A DNA stretch of 33,653 nucleotides from Burkholderiales bacterium (GCA_025927765.1 JAICKU010000042.1:1-33653), one strand, 5' to 3'. Positions 23,764-31,428 are shown, numbered from the stretch's first letter. Numbers and translations are program-made. Notes: generated by a model not told the origin, from the sequence alone.

Positions 23764-25104
23764 ATGTGGAACTGGCTCGGACGACGCAAACCGAATGGCG
23801 CAACGCGCCCCGCACGCTTCAGCCCGCGGCAGGTATCGCGTGTTCTCGCCGAATGTGTGAACGAGGCCGGCGGCGAAGCGTCGGCGCGCTCGCGCATGGC
23901 GACGCTCGCGTCGACCTACGTGCGCCTCGACGACGGCGGCAAGCACGATTTCCTGGAGCTCCTGGCGAGCCAGGGCGAGGATGACGAGGCGAAGACGCGT
24001 CCGCTGGTCGACGCGTACGTGAAGAGCTCGGGGAGCGCTCGTCAGCTCGCGGCACTCCACCTGCGCGACACGCTCGCCGGCACGTCGCTGCGCATCCTGC
24101 GGCAGTTCAATCTGCTCGAGGACGGCGTCAAGTTCCTCGTCGACCTGCGCGCCGACGCACTGCGCCTCGCGAACGGCAACGTGAGCCTGCAGGTGATCGA
24201 GCTCGAGCTGCTGTCGCTCTTCCGCGACTGGTTCGCGCTCGGCAACCTCGAGCTTCGGCGCATCACGTGGAATTCGCCGGCGGCACTACTCGAACGGCTG
24301 ATGGCGTACGAGGCGGTGCACGCGATCCGCTCGTGGGCCGACCTCAAGCATCGCCTCGAATCCGACCGCCGCTGCTACGCGTTCTTCCATCCGCGCATGC
24401 CCGGCGAGCCGCTCGTCTTCGTCGAGGTCGCACTCATGGACCGCGTCGCGTCGATCATCGATGCGCTGCTCGACGAATCGGCGCCGGCGACCGACCCGCG
24501 GGAAGCGCAAGCCGCGGTGTTCTATTCGATCTCGAGCACGCAGCCGGGATTGCGTGGCGTGTCGTTCGGCGGCTTTCTGATCAAGCGCGTCGTGGAGAAC
24601 CTGCTCGGCGAGTTTCCGCGGCTCGAGACGTTCGCAACGCTGTCACCGGTGCCGGGCTTTCGCCGCTGGCTCGACGAGCGGCTGGCGTCGGCAACGAGCG
24701 CGCTCGTGAGCGAGCGCGGCCGCGCGGCGTTCATGCGGCTTGCGGAAAGGCGCGATCCCGAAGGCGAACTGCGCACTGCGCTCGGCGGCAACGCGCCGGC
24801 CGATCGCGCGACGAGCGAGGCCCTCGAAGCGGTGCTCGTGCCGCTATGCGCGCGCTATCTCGTCGACGAGAAGAACGACGGATTGCCCGCCGACCCCGTC
24901 GCGCGCTTTCACTTCGGCAACGGCGCGCGCCTCGATCGCATCGACTGGCTCGCGAACACGTCCGGGCGCGGCTTGCACGAGTCGCTCGGCATCATGGTGA
25001 ATTACGTGTACGAACCCTCGGAGATCGAGGCGAACCACGAGGCGTATTTCCGCGACGGCAAGCTCGCGATCTCGCCTGCCGTGCGGAAGCTGCTCGCAAA
25101 GTGA
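23764..25104 (+). CDS. Malonyl-CoA decarboxylase
   Basis: 446 residues of the malonyl-CoA decarboxylase family, which converts malonyl-CoA to acetyl-CoA and CO2. The N-terminal half is helical (oligomerisation domain) and the C-terminal half is the GNAT-like catalytic domain. Ser294 in TLSPVPGFRRW and His383 in RFHFGNGARLDRIDW correspond to the family's catalytic Ser/His pair. VEVALMDRVASII and YSISSTQPGLRGVSFG are conserved strands. ATG 23764 is preferred; the frame is open further upstream without a better start. It diverges from the amidase/ABC operon. Malonyl-CoA synthetase (MatB) is not in the window. Confidence 0.93.
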   Translation: MWNWLGRRKPNGATRPARFSPRQVSRVLAECVNEAGGEASARSRMATLASTYVRLDDGGKHDFLELLASQGEDDEAKTRPLVDAYVKSSGSARQLAALHLRDTLAGTSLRILRQFNLLEDGVKFLVDLRADALRLANGNVSLQVIELELLSLFRDWFALGNLELRRITWNSPAALLERLMAYEAVHAIRSWADLKHRLESDRRCYAFFHPRMPGEPLVFVEVALMDRVASIIDALLDESAPATDPREAQAAVFYSISSTQPGLRGVSFGGFLIKRVVENLLGEFPRLETFATLSPVPGFRRWLDERLASATSALVSERGRAAFMRLAERRDPEGELRTALGGNAPADRATSEALEAVLVPLCARYLVDEKNDGLPADPVARFHFGNGARLDRIDWLANTSGRGLHESLGIMVNYVYEPSEIEANHEAYFRDGKLAISPAVRKLLAK

Positions 25105-25110
25105 CCGGCA

Positions 25111-25956
25111 TCACACGCGCGGCTGGCCCGTCTCGTCGACGAGGATCGTGCGCCCGGGTGGGGACGAAAGCTGCGCGCGGTGCGTCCGGCCGCGGAAGCG
25201 GTAGCTGATTTCCCAGTACGCGGGACGCGCATTCCGCGTAACGGTACGACAACGCTGCATGTCGCGCGTGACCACCTGTCCTCCGTCACGACCGACGTTC
25301 GCACCGATCGCCCCGCCTGCGACTGCGCCGCCGATCGTGGCGATGTCCTTGCCGCGGCCACCCCCGATCTGGTGACCGAGCACGCCGCCGATCACGGCGC
25401 CTGCGATGGCGCCGGGCACGTTGACGTCGCCGCGGTCCTCGACGACCTGCTGCCGCTCGACCCAGCAACGCTGTTCGGGCGGGCCCACGACTGCGTGCAC
25501 CGACGACACGGGGACGGTGTACAGGCGCTCGCGCGGCGGCTCCGCGTAAACCGGTGCCGGCGCTGCGTACGCCGGCGCGGGCGCAGCGTAGACGGGCGCC
25601 GCCTCGGCGACGCGATGGCCGCCGCGATAGCGCGGCACGTACACGTCGTTGTACCAGGTGTCCGAGACGAAATACACCGGCCGCCCGCACGCGTCGTACT
25701 GCATGCAGTGCTTCTTCCAGTGCTTCGCATGACCGGGCGGCACGCGCAGGTAGATCGGTTGCTCGACGACCACACCGCGGGGCGCAGGCGTGACGATCGT
25801 CGGTTGCGCATACACGAGGCGCGGCGGCGGCATGCCGCCGATGTCGATGCGGCCGTAGAACCCGGGCTGGCCGACGCTGACGGATACGCCGACGTCGGCA
25901 GCAAAGACGGGGGCGGCGACGAGCAGTGCGGCGAGCGTGGCGACGAATCGTTTCAT
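25111..25956 (-). CDS. Glycine-zipper 2TM domain envelope protein
   Basis: 281 residues. The signal peptide is residues 1-19 (MKRFVATLAALLVAAPVFA). A beta-rich, Pro-rich segment with short repeats (YAAPAP, near residue 125) follows. A glycine zipper then runs from GAIAGAVIGGVLGHQIGGG to GGAVAGGAIGANVG (about residues 190-225), as in the 17-kDa antigen/SlyB-like family. The C-terminal domain contains paired cysteines in the CRTVTRNARPAYWEISYRF region. It probably inserts in or lines the outer membrane. ATG 25956 has an AAGGAGG element eight bases upstream; an earlier start at 25989 is rejected. No lipobox is seen. Confidence 0.88.
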   Translation of the reverse strand: MKRFVATLAALLVAAPVFAADVGVSVSVGQPGFYGRIDIGGMPPPRLVYAQPTIVTPAPRGVVVEQPIYLRVPPGHAKHWKKHCMQYDACGRPVYFVSDTWYNDVYVPRYRGGHRVAEAAPVYAAPAPAYAAPAPVYAEPPRERLYTVPVSSVHAVVGPPEQRCWVERQQVVEDRGDVNVPGAIAGAVIGGVLGHQIGGGRGKDIATIGGAVAGGAIGANVGRDGGQVVTRDMQRCRTVTRNARPAYWEISYRFRGRTHRAQLSSPPGRTILVDETGQPRV

Positions 25957-26030
25957 GAAATGATCCTCCTTGTCATCGTGTTCGAGCAAACGCGTGACGA
26001 CAATCGCGCGATGACCTGAAGTCGTAACGG

Positions 26031-26054
26031 GCTATTGCACGCTATGACAATAGC
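26031..26054. promoter_or_regulatory. Inverted repeat GCTATTG-N10-CAATAGC, possible operator
   Basis: Perfect 7-bp arms (26031-26037 and 26048-26054) have a 10-base spacer. They lie 75-98 bases upstream of the glycine-zipper gene. TTGTCA, a -35-like hexamer on the minus strand, overlaps the right arm (26045-26050). Arm spacing of about one helical turn and AT-rich arms in GC-rich DNA fit a dimeric regulator site. Confidence 0.4.
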
Positions 26055-26142
26055 ATGAAACGGCGATGTCGCCGCGACGGGGAGGCACTCGGGAGCTTTC
26101 CCGGGCGATTGCGATGCAGATCTGCAACGGCGGGCTCGGGCG

Positions 26143-26451
26143 CTACCCGATGGCCGCGCCGCAGTTCCAGCAGAGCTCGAAGTTGCCCGGGGACTGCTCG
26201 CCGCAGTGTCGACAGTAGAGCGGGGTCGTGCGTTGCGCATCCGCTTCCATCGACCGCAGCAGCGCCTGGGCGCGCGGCACGTCGTTGTCGTCTGCGAGCC
26301 ACACCTGCGGTTGCACGACGTCCGGCGGCAGGTCGCCCGCGATGCTCGACGCATGCTCGTTGAACACGTGTGCGCGGATGCCGGCCTGGTTCATCCGGTC
26401 GGCGACGAGATACGCGTCGTAGCGCTGGCGCGCGACATAGATGCAGATCAT
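26143..26451 (-). CDS. DUF2007 domain protein with C-terminal zinc ribbon
   Basis: 102 residues. The N-terminal ferredoxin-like DUF2007 fold (IYVARQRYDAYLVADRMNQAG, then QVWLADDNDVPRAQALL, up to about residue 70) is annotated in this family as a putative signal-transducing domain. Residues 79-98 form a zinc ribbon with two CxxC pairs (CRHCG and CWNCG). No signal peptide is seen, so it is cytoplasmic. It is a single gene between two envelope-protein genes. A 12-base perfect palindrome (26115-26126) and a 5-bp hairpin (26090-26103) lie just after its stop. Function is unknown. Confidence 0.85.
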   Translation of the reverse strand: MICIYVARQRYDAYLVADRMNQAGIRAHVFNEHASSIAGDLPPDVVQPQVWLADDNDVPRAQALLRSMEADAQRTTPLYCRHCGEQSPGNFELCWNCGAAIG

Positions 26452-26556
26452 GCCGGCCTCCCTTGACCTCGGGCGTGGTCAGGCCCACGTTGGAACCGAT
26501 GCGCGCACGCCGTGTCGGACGTGCGCTTACACCGCCAACTCGTCGCCCCCCGCTCC

Positions 26557-26964
26557 ATGAATTCGCTTCGCGCCATCATCGCCGCCTGCTCGGGCATCCT
26601 CGCCTTGTCCCTGCCGCTCGCAGCGCTCGCAACGCCCGGCCCCGCCGCCCAGGACGAAATCGACCATCTGCTGTCGTACGTCGCGTCGTCGTCTTGCACG
26701 TTCGTGCGCAACGGCAGCGAATACGGCCCGGTCAAGGCGCGCGACCACCTCGCCGACAAGTATCGATTCGCGGGCAATCGGATCTCGACCGCCGAGGAGT
26801 TCATCGAATACCTCGCGACGAAGAGCAGCTTCTCGGGTGCACCGTACCACGTTCACTGCGGGAAGGACGACCAGCTGTCCGGCGCGTGGCTCACCGCCGA
26901 GCTGAAGCGCTACCGCAGCGCACCGCACCTGACGCCGATCTCGCACGAAAACGGCGTGAAATAG
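26557..26964 (+). CDS. DUF5329 family periplasmic protein
   Basis: 135 residues. A signal peptide (about residues 1-24, ending ALAT) precedes a short domain with CTFVRNGSEYGPVKARDHL, AEEFIEYLATKSSFSG and PYHVHCG, the pattern I know as DUF5329. Two cysteines near 44 and 104 could form a disulfide. ATG 26557 is chosen because it gives a clean signal peptide; GTG 26512 in the same frame is the alternative. No clear ribosome-binding site is seen. Function is unknown; it is probably exported. Confidence 0.78.
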   Translation: MNSLRAIIAACSGILALSLPLAALATPGPAAQDEIDHLLSYVASSSCTFVRNGSEYGPVKARDHLADKYRFAGNRISTAEEFIEYLATKSSFSGAPYHVHCGKDDQLSGAWLTAELKRYRSAPHLTPISHENGVK

Positions 26965-26986
26965 TTAGGGTCGCGTCGATAGGTAG

Positions 26987-27076
26987 CGATAAGCAGAGTC
27001 GGACTCTACTTTCCCGCAAGTCGCCGGAACGAAAAGTGGTGTATGACCCTGCTTGGGTGTCTGACCCTGCTTATCG
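26987..27076. repeat. REPIN/MITE-like palindromic element between the DUF5329 gene and galE
   Basis: The 90-base island is bounded by inverted arms CGATAAGCAGAGTC (26987-27000) and GACCCTGCTTATCG (27063-27076), which match at 13 of 14 positions. Inside, AGAGTC-G-GACTCT is a small palindrome (26995-27007). TGACCCTGCTT occurs twice in direct orientation 18 bases apart (27044-27054 and 27062-27072). The same short motif thus appears in both orientations, the layout of paired REP sequences. No transposase is encoded here. Confidence 0.6.
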
Positions 27077-27077
27077 G

Positions 27078-28088
27078 TCAGTAGCGTGCGCCGTTCTTCT
27101 GCCAGCGCCACGCGTCGGCACAGATCGCGTCGAGTCCGCGCGTCGGCCGCCAGCCGAGCAATTGCTCGGTGTGCGCGATGTCGGCGCAGCTTGCCCCGAT
27201 ATCGCCGGGGCCGCGCGGCGCCATCGTGCGCGCGATCGAGCGGCCGCACGCGCGCTCGAAGGCGGCGACGACATCGAGCACCGAATGTGCGGTTCCACTG
27301 CCGATGTTGACTGCGATCAATCCCGGCTGCGCCGCCACGTGGCGAAGCGCCCGCACGAATCCTTCGGCGACATCCTGCACGTGCACGTAATCGCGGAGCG
27401 CGGTGCCGTCGGGCGTGGGCCAGTCGTGGCCGCGGATCACGATCTCGCTCGCCTCGCCCGCAGCGACGCGGCACAGCTGCGGCAGCAGGTGCGTCGAGCG
27501 TGCGCGCGGCGCCTCGCCCATCATGGCCGACGAGTGCGCGCCCGCGACGTTGAACTTGCGCACGATCGCGAGGCGCCAGTTCGCATTCGCCGCATGCAGA
27601 TCGCGCGCGAAATCCTCGACGATGCGCTTCGTGCGCCCGTAGACGCTCGCCGGCGTGCGCGTCCCGTCCTCCCGCGCGCGGCCGCTGCCGGTGTCGCCGT
27701 ACACGCTTGCCGTCGAGCTGAAGACGAGCGTCGCGACGCCCGCCTCGCCCATCACTTCGACGAGCGACAGCGAGCCGCAGACGTTGACGTCGTAGTACGC
27801 AAGCGGCCGCGCTTCCGACTCGGCGACGTTCTTGAGGCCCGCGCAATGCACGACGGCGGCGATCGGATGATCGTGGAAGGCATTGCGCAACGCCACCGTG
27901 TCGCGCACGTCGGCCGTGACGCAAGGAATCGGCCGGCCGGCGAGCGCTTCGAGGCGCGTGCGGATCGCCGGCGTGCTGTTGCTGAAGTTGTCGAGGATCA
28001 CCGGCGCGTAGCCGTTCCGCGCAAGCTCGACGACGACGTGCGAGCCGACGAAGCCGGCGCCTCCGGTGACGAGAACGGTTTCGGGCAT
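27078..28088 (-). CDS. galE: UDP-glucose 4-epimerase
   Basis: 336 residues, the usual GalE length. The NAD-binding TGGAGFVGSH is at 8-17, the catalytic Ser125/Tyr150/Lys154 set lies in FSSTASVYG and YGRTK, and the substrate-side blocks are RKFNVAGAH and RDYVHVQDVAEG. It interconverts UDP-glucose and UDP-galactose for envelope polysaccharide. It is transcribed in the same direction as the ribosomal operon but starts only about 22 bases past that operon's terminator. No clear ribosome-binding site precedes the ATG. The stop (27078-27080) lies directly at the edge of the palindromic repeat. Confidence 0.94.
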   Translation of the reverse strand: MPETVLVTGGAGFVGSHVVVELARNGYAPVILDNFSNSTPAIRTRLEALAGRPIPCVTADVRDTVALRNAFHDHPIAAVVHCAGLKNVAESEARPLAYYDVNVCGSLSLVEVMGEAGVATLVFSSTASVYGDTGSGRAREDGTRTPASVYGRTKRIVEDFARDLHAANANWRLAIVRKFNVAGAHSSAMMGEAPRARSTHLLPQLCRVAAGEASEIVIRGHDWPTPDGTALRDYVHVQDVAEGFVRALRHVAAQPGLIAVNIGSGTAHSVLDVVAAFERACGRSIARTMAPRGPGDIGASCADIAHTEQLLGWRPTRGLDAICADAWRWQKNGARY

Positions 28089-28109
28089 GGGGCGGATGCT
28101 ACACGACCC

Positions 28110-28137
28110 AAAAAAAAGCCGGACGACGTCCGGCTTT
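28110..28137 (-). terminator. Strong Rho-independent terminator of the alpha ribosomal operon
   Basis: A 10-bp stem, AAAGCCGGAC (28115-28124) with GTCCGGCTTT (28128-28137), has a 3-base loop. On the minus strand it runs into eight consecutive T. It lies 28 bases after rplQ and ends ribosomal transcription before galE. Confidence 0.92.
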
Positions 28138-28165
28138 CTTGTGCGCGCTGCGCGCGAGGCGTCCG

Positions 28166-28552
28166 TTACGCGGCGGCCTCGTCCGTGGCCGACGCCGGGC
28201 GATCGACGAGCTCGACGAGCGCCATCGGGGCGGCGTCGCCCTGGCGATAGCCGAACTTGAGGATGCGCAGATAGCCGCCGGGACGCGCAGCGAAGCGCGG
28301 GCCGAGCTCGTTGAAGAGCTTGGTGACGACGTCGCGGTCCCGCAGCCGATCGAACGCGAGGCGGCGGTTCGCGAGCGTGGGCGTCTTGCCGAGCGTGATC
28401 AGCGGCTCGGCGACGCGGCGCAGCTCCTTCGCCTTCGGCAGCGTGGTACGGATCGCCTCGTGCGTGAAGAGCGAGTTCGTCATGTTGCGCAGCATGGCGA
28501 GGCGGTGCGCGCTCGTCCGATTGAGTTTCCTGAGTCCGTGCCGGTGTCTCAT
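28166..28552 (-). CDS. rplQ: 50S ribosomal protein L17
   Basis: 128 residues. It begins [20 protein letters not shown], the L17 signature, and contains [20 protein letters not shown]. It is part of the large ribosomal subunit near the exit tunnel. It is the last gene of the alpha operon, as usual, and is followed by a strong terminator. The 89-base gap to rpoA carries a two-hairpin module. Confidence 0.98.
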   Translation of the reverse strand: MRHRHGLRKLNRTSAHRLAMLRNMTNSLFTHEAIRTTLPKAKELRRVAEPLITLGKTPTLANRRLAFDRLRDRDVVTKLFNELGPRFAARPGGYLRILKFGYRQGDAAPMALVELVDRPASATDEAAA

Positions 28553-28573
28553 GTTTTTTCCTAGCAGTTTCCG

Positions 28574-28607
28574 CTGAAAATCGTCGGGCTCCGCCCGCGA
28601 TTTTCAG
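28574..28607 (-). repeat. Hairpin A of the repeated two-hairpin module (rpoA/rplQ gap)
   Basis: The outer stem CTGAAAATCG (28574-28583) pairs perfectly with CGATTTTCAG (28598-28607). A one-base bulge (T28584) leads to the inner stem CGGGC/GCCCG with loop TCC. The same core, bulge position and loop size recur at 30337-30370. It lies between the rpoA stop and the rplQ start. Confidence 0.75.
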
Positions 28608-28617
28608 GTAGCCCTAC

Positions 28618-28647
28618 CCGTGAAAAGTAGGGGTTCACTTTTCACGG
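28618..28647 (-). repeat. Hairpin B of the repeated two-hairpin module (end of rpoA)
   Basis: A perfect 11-bp stem (CCGTGAAAAGT at 28618-28628 with ACTTTTCACGG at 28637-28647) has the loop AGGGGTTC. It contains the rpoA stop codon (28642-28644). The matching copy at 30381-30410 has loop AGGGGTTT. The absence of a T run argues against a simple terminator. Confidence 0.75.
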
Positions 28648-29619
28648 CCTGTCTAGCCCCGCCGGCGGCCAGTTTTCGAGGCGCATGCCGAGCGAAAGGC
28701 CGCGCGACGCAAGCACTTCCTTGATCTCGTTCAGCGACTTGCGGCCGAGGTTCGGCGTCTTCAGCAGCTCCGTCTCCGTGCGCTGGATCAGGTCGCCGAT
28801 GTAGTAGATGTTCTCGGCCTTCAGGCAATTCGCCGAACGCACGGTGAGCTCGAGGTCGTCGACCGGGCGCAGCAGGATCGGGTCGACCTGCGGCGAGGCG
28901 CGTTCGGCCGACGGCTGGTCGGTTCCCTTCAGGTCGGCGAACACCGACAGCTGCTCGACGAGCACGCTCGCCGCATAACGCACCGCCTGCTCGGGCTCGA
29001 CGACGCCGTTGGTCTCGATGTCGAGGACGAGCTTGTCGAGGTCCGTGCGCTGCTCGACGCGCGCCGATTCGACGGCATAGCTCACGCGGCGCACCGGCGA
29101 GAACGACGCGTCGAGCAGGATGCTGCCGATCGTGCGCCCGCCTTCGGGCTTGGTGCGCGCCGTCGCGGGCTGGTAGCCGCGGCCGCGTTCGACCTTGATC
29201 TCCATCTCGATCTTGCCGCCGGCGGTGAGATGCGCGATCACGTGCTCGGGATTGATGATCTCGACGTCGTGATTGGGCTCGATGTCGGCGGCGGTGACCG
29301 GGCCCTCGCCGGTCTTGGCGAGCTTCAGCATCACGCTGTCGCGGTTGTGCAGCTTCAGCACGACGCCCTTCAGGTTGAGCAGGACGTCGACCACGTCCTC
29401 CTGGACGCCGTCGAGCGCCGAGTACTCGTGCAGCACGCCGGTGATCTTCACTTCCGTCGGCGCGTAGCCGGGCATCGACGAGAGCAGTACGCGCCGCAGC
29501 GCGTTGCCCAACGTATGCCCGTACCCGCGCTCGAACGGTTCCATCACCACCTTGGCGTGGAACGGCGACATGCTCTGCACGTCGATGATGCGGGGCTTCA
29601 AGAGAACGTTGCTCTGCAT
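28642..29619 (-). CDS. rpoA: DNA-directed RNA polymerase subunit alpha
   Basis: 325 residues, normal for betaproteobacterial RpoA. The N-terminal dimerisation domain includes [23 protein letters not shown] flexible linker near residues 235-250 precedes the C-terminal domain, which contains [17 protein letters not shown] and the helix-hairpin-helix [16 protein letters not shown] for UP-element and activator contact. ATG 29619 gives the usual MQSNVLLKP start. It ends within hairpin B of the repeated module. Alpha operon order rpsD-rpoA-rplQ. Confidence 0.99.
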   Translation of the reverse strand: MQSNVLLKPRIIDVQSMSPFHAKVVMEPFERGYGHTLGNALRRVLLSSMPGYAPTEVKITGVLHEYSALDGVQEDVVDVLLNLKGVVLKLHNRDSVMLKLAKTGEGPVTAADIEPNHDVEIINPEHVIAHLTAGGKIEMEIKVERGRGYQPATARTKPEGGRTIGSILLDASFSPVRRVSYAVESARVEQRTDLDKLVLDIETNGVVEPEQAVRYAASVLVEQLSVFADLKGTDQPSAERASPQVDPILLRPVDDLELTVRSANCLKAENIYYIGDLIQRTETELLKTPNLGRKSLNEIKEVLASRGLSLGMRLENWPPAGLDRP

Positions 29620-29689
29620 GCGGTCCTCGGAAAACTTCTGATGGACACGACGGCGAGCGGTCTCCCGCCGCCGTCGAACATAAACTCGA

Positions 29690-30313
29690 TTACTTCGAAT
29701 ACAGCTCGACGACCAGGCTCTCGTTGATGTCCTGCCCGAACTCGGAGCGGTCGGGCGCACCCTTGAACGTGCCCGTCATCTTCTTGGGATCGACCTCGAC
29801 CCACGACGGGAAGCCGACCTTCTCGGCGAGCTGCAATGCATCCTGGATGCGAAGCTGCCCCTTGGCGCGCTCGGTCGTCGACACGACGTCGCCCGAGCGC
29901 AGCAGCGCCGACGGCACGTTCAAGACCTTGCCGTTGACCATGATCGCGCGGTGCGACACGAGCTGCCGCGCTTCGGCGCGCGTGGAGCCGAGGCCCATGC
30001 GGTACACGACGTTGTCGAGCCGCGATTCGAGAAGCTGCAGCAGGTTCGTGCCTGTCGAGCTCGTGCCCTTCGTGGCTTCGGCGAAGTAGCGGCGGAACTG
30101 CCGCTCGAGCACGCCGTAGATGCGGCGCAGCTTCTGCTTCTCGCGCAGCTGGTGACCATAGTCCGACGTCCGCGCGCCCGAACGCACGCCGTGCTGGCCG
30201 GGCTTCGTGTCGAGCTTGCACTTCGAATCGAGCGAGCGGCGCGCGCTCTTCAGGAACAGGTCGGTTCCTTCGCGACGCGCGAGCTTGCACTTGGGTCCGG
30301 TATAACGAGCCAT
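29690..30313 (-). CDS. rpsD: 30S ribosomal protein S4
   Basis: 207 residues. It starts [16 protein letters not shown], and only two of the four zinc-ligand cysteines remain, so this is the zinc-free form. The S4 RNA-binding domain ([24 protein letters not shown]) is in the middle. S4 starts 30S assembly on 16S rRNA and in many bacteria represses the alpha operon. The 97-base gap before it holds a second copy of the two-hairpin module. Confidence 0.99.
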   Translation of the reverse strand: MARYTGPKCKLARREGTDLFLKSARRSLDSKCKLDTKPGQHGVRSGARTSDYGHQLREKQKLRRIYGVLERQFRRYFAEATKGTSSTGTNLLQLLESRLDNVVYRMGLGSTRAEARQLVSHRAIMVNGKVLNVPSALLRSGDVVSTTERAKGQLRIQDALQLAEKVGFPSWVEVDPKKMTGTFKGAPDRSEFGQDINESLVVELYSK

Positions 30314-30336
30314 TCGCTTTTTCCTTGTCTCTCCTG

Positions 30337-30370
30337 CTCAGAGTCGTCGGGCTTCGCCCGCGATTCTCAG
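30337..30370 (-). repeat. Hairpin A' of the repeated two-hairpin module (rpsK/rpsD gap)
   Basis: CTCAGAGTCG (30337-30346) pairs with CGATTCTCAG (30361-30370) with one mismatch and one G-U. A T bulge (30347) leads to the inner stem CGGGC/GCCCG with loop TTC. The architecture matches 28574-28607 although the outer arms differ. Confidence 0.72.
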
Positions 30371-30380
30371 CCAATCGATC

Positions 30381-30410
30381 CGGACAAAAGTAGGGGTTTA
30401 CTCTTGTCCG
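30381..30410 (-). repeat. Hairpin B' of the repeated two-hairpin module (next to the rpsK stop)
   Basis: CGGACAAAAGT (30381-30391) pairs with ACTCTTGTCCG (30400-30410) with one mismatch. The loop AGGGGTTT differs from the rpoA copy by one base. It directly abuts the rpsK stop codon (30411-30413). Confidence 0.72.
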
Positions 30411-30818
30411 TCAAATCCTGCGGCGCTTCGGCGGGCGGCAACCGTTGTGCGGCACCGGCGTCACGTCGGAGATGCTGCTGATCTTCAGCCCGAGCGCGTT
30501 CAACGCGCGCACCGCCGATTCGCGGCCGGGCCCGGGGCCCTTGATGCGCACTTCCAGGTTGCGCACGCCGCATTCCTGCGCGGCGCGACCCGCCGATTCC
30601 GCAGCGACCTGCGCGGCGAACGGCGTCGACTTGCGCGAGCCCTTGAAGCCCGCGCCACCCGACGTCGCCCACGACAGCGCGTTGCCCTGCCGGTCGGTGA
30701 TCGTGATGATCGTGTTGTTGAACGACGCGTGAATGTGCGCGATGCCCTCGGACACGTTCTTCTTGACCTTCTTGCGTGTCCGCGCGGCGGCGGCCTTCTG
30801 CGACGGTTGCTGTGCCAT
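30411..30818 (-). CDS. rpsK: 30S ribosomal protein S11
   Basis: 135 residues with the S11 landmarks [51 protein letters not shown] and the terminal [16 protein letters not shown]. It binds the 30S platform. It sits between rpsM and rpsD as in the classical alpha operon. A basic, Ala/Lys-rich N-terminal extension of about 12 residues precedes the conserved core. Confidence 0.99.
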   Translation of the reverse strand: MAQQPSQKAAAARTRKKVKKNVSEGIAHIHASFNNTIITITDRQGNALSWATSGGAGFKGSRKSTPFAAQVAAESAGRAAQECGVRNLEVRIKGPGPGRESAVRALNALGLKISSISDVTPVPHNGCRPPKRRRI

Positions 30819-30836
30819 CTATCGTCCTTGCGCTAT

Positions 30837-30856
30837 GCCTCGCAATGATGCGAGGC
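30837..30856 (-). promoter_or_regulatory. Hairpin in the rpsM/rpsK gap
   Basis: A perfect 8-bp stem, GCCTCGCA (30837-30844) with TGCGAGGC (30849-30856), has an ATGA loop. It fills the middle of the 59-base gap and is unrelated in sequence to the two-hairpin module. It may affect processing or stability. Confidence 0.5.
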
Positions 30857-30877
30857 GTGAATCTTTCGTTCTCGCCG

Positions 30878-31258
30878 TTACTTCGTGACGCCCTTCGACA
30901 GCGCCACCGTGCGGCCCTTCTTCGGGCCCTTGCGCGTGCGCGCGTTCGTGCGCGTGCGCTGGCCGCGCACCGGCAGGCCCTTGCGATGGCGCACGCCGCG
31001 GTAGCAGCCGAGGTCCATCAGCCGCTTGATGCTCATCGTCACTTCGCGGCGCAGGTCGCCCTCGACCGTGAACTTGCCGATGTTCTCGCGCAGCTTGTCC
31101 ATCTGCGCGTCGGTCAGGTCCTTGATCTTCGTGCCGGACGCGATGCCGGCGGCTTCGACGATCGCCTTCGCGCGCGGCCGGCCGATGCCGTAGATCGCCG
31201 TCAGCGCGATCTCCGCGTGCTGATGATTCGGAATGTTGACGCCTGCAATACGGGCCAT
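30878..31258 (-). CDS. rpsM: 30S ribosomal protein S13
   Basis: 126 residues. The N-terminus [22 protein letters not shown]-type helix-turn-helix region, the [16 protein letters not shown] block and the basic tail [11 protein letters not shown] identify S13. It contacts tRNA and the 50S subunit. Its usual position after rpmJ in the alpha operon is kept. A short stem (31279-31293, CGCCGG/CCGGCG) precedes it. Confidence 0.99.
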   Translation of the reverse strand: MARIAGVNIPNHQHAEIALTAIYGIGRPRAKAIVEAAGIASGTKIKDLTDAQMDKLRENIGKFTVEGDLRREVTMSIKRLMDLGCYRGVRHRKGLPVRGQRTRTNARTRKGPKKGRTVALSKGVTK

Positions 31259-31296
31259 GGTTTACCTGTGTTCGTGAACGCCGGAAGCCGGCGCGA

Positions 31297-31413
31297 TTAC
31301 CCTTGCCGCTGCTTGTGGCGCGCATCGGCCGTGCAGATGACGCGCACGACGCCGTTGCGGCGAATGATCTTGCACTTGCGGCAGATTTTCTTGACGGAGG
31401 CCAGAACTTTCAT
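31297..31413 (-). CDS. rpmJ: 50S ribosomal protein L36
   Basis: A small gene of 38 codons plus stop, encoding [15 protein letters not shown] at the N-terminus and ending RHKQRQG. Cys11, Cys14, Cys27 and His33 form the zinc site, so this is the zinc-binding paralogue. Its length equals that of typical proteobacterial L36. It lies between infA and rpsM, as expected for the spc/alpha junction. Confidence 0.98.
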   Translation of the reverse strand: MKVLASVKKICRKCKIIRRNGVVRVICTADARHKQRQG

Positions 31414-31428
31414 TTTTTCCTCAAAAGC

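Noticed and set aside
26115-26126. 12-base perfect palindrome TGCAGATCTGCA after the DUF2007 gene
   Set aside because: It is short, has no loop for an RNA hairpin and no second copy in the window; it may be chance.
31297-31413. L36 seeming one residue longer than some homologues
   Set aside because: 38 residues is the same length as the common proteobacterial form, with all zinc ligands present.
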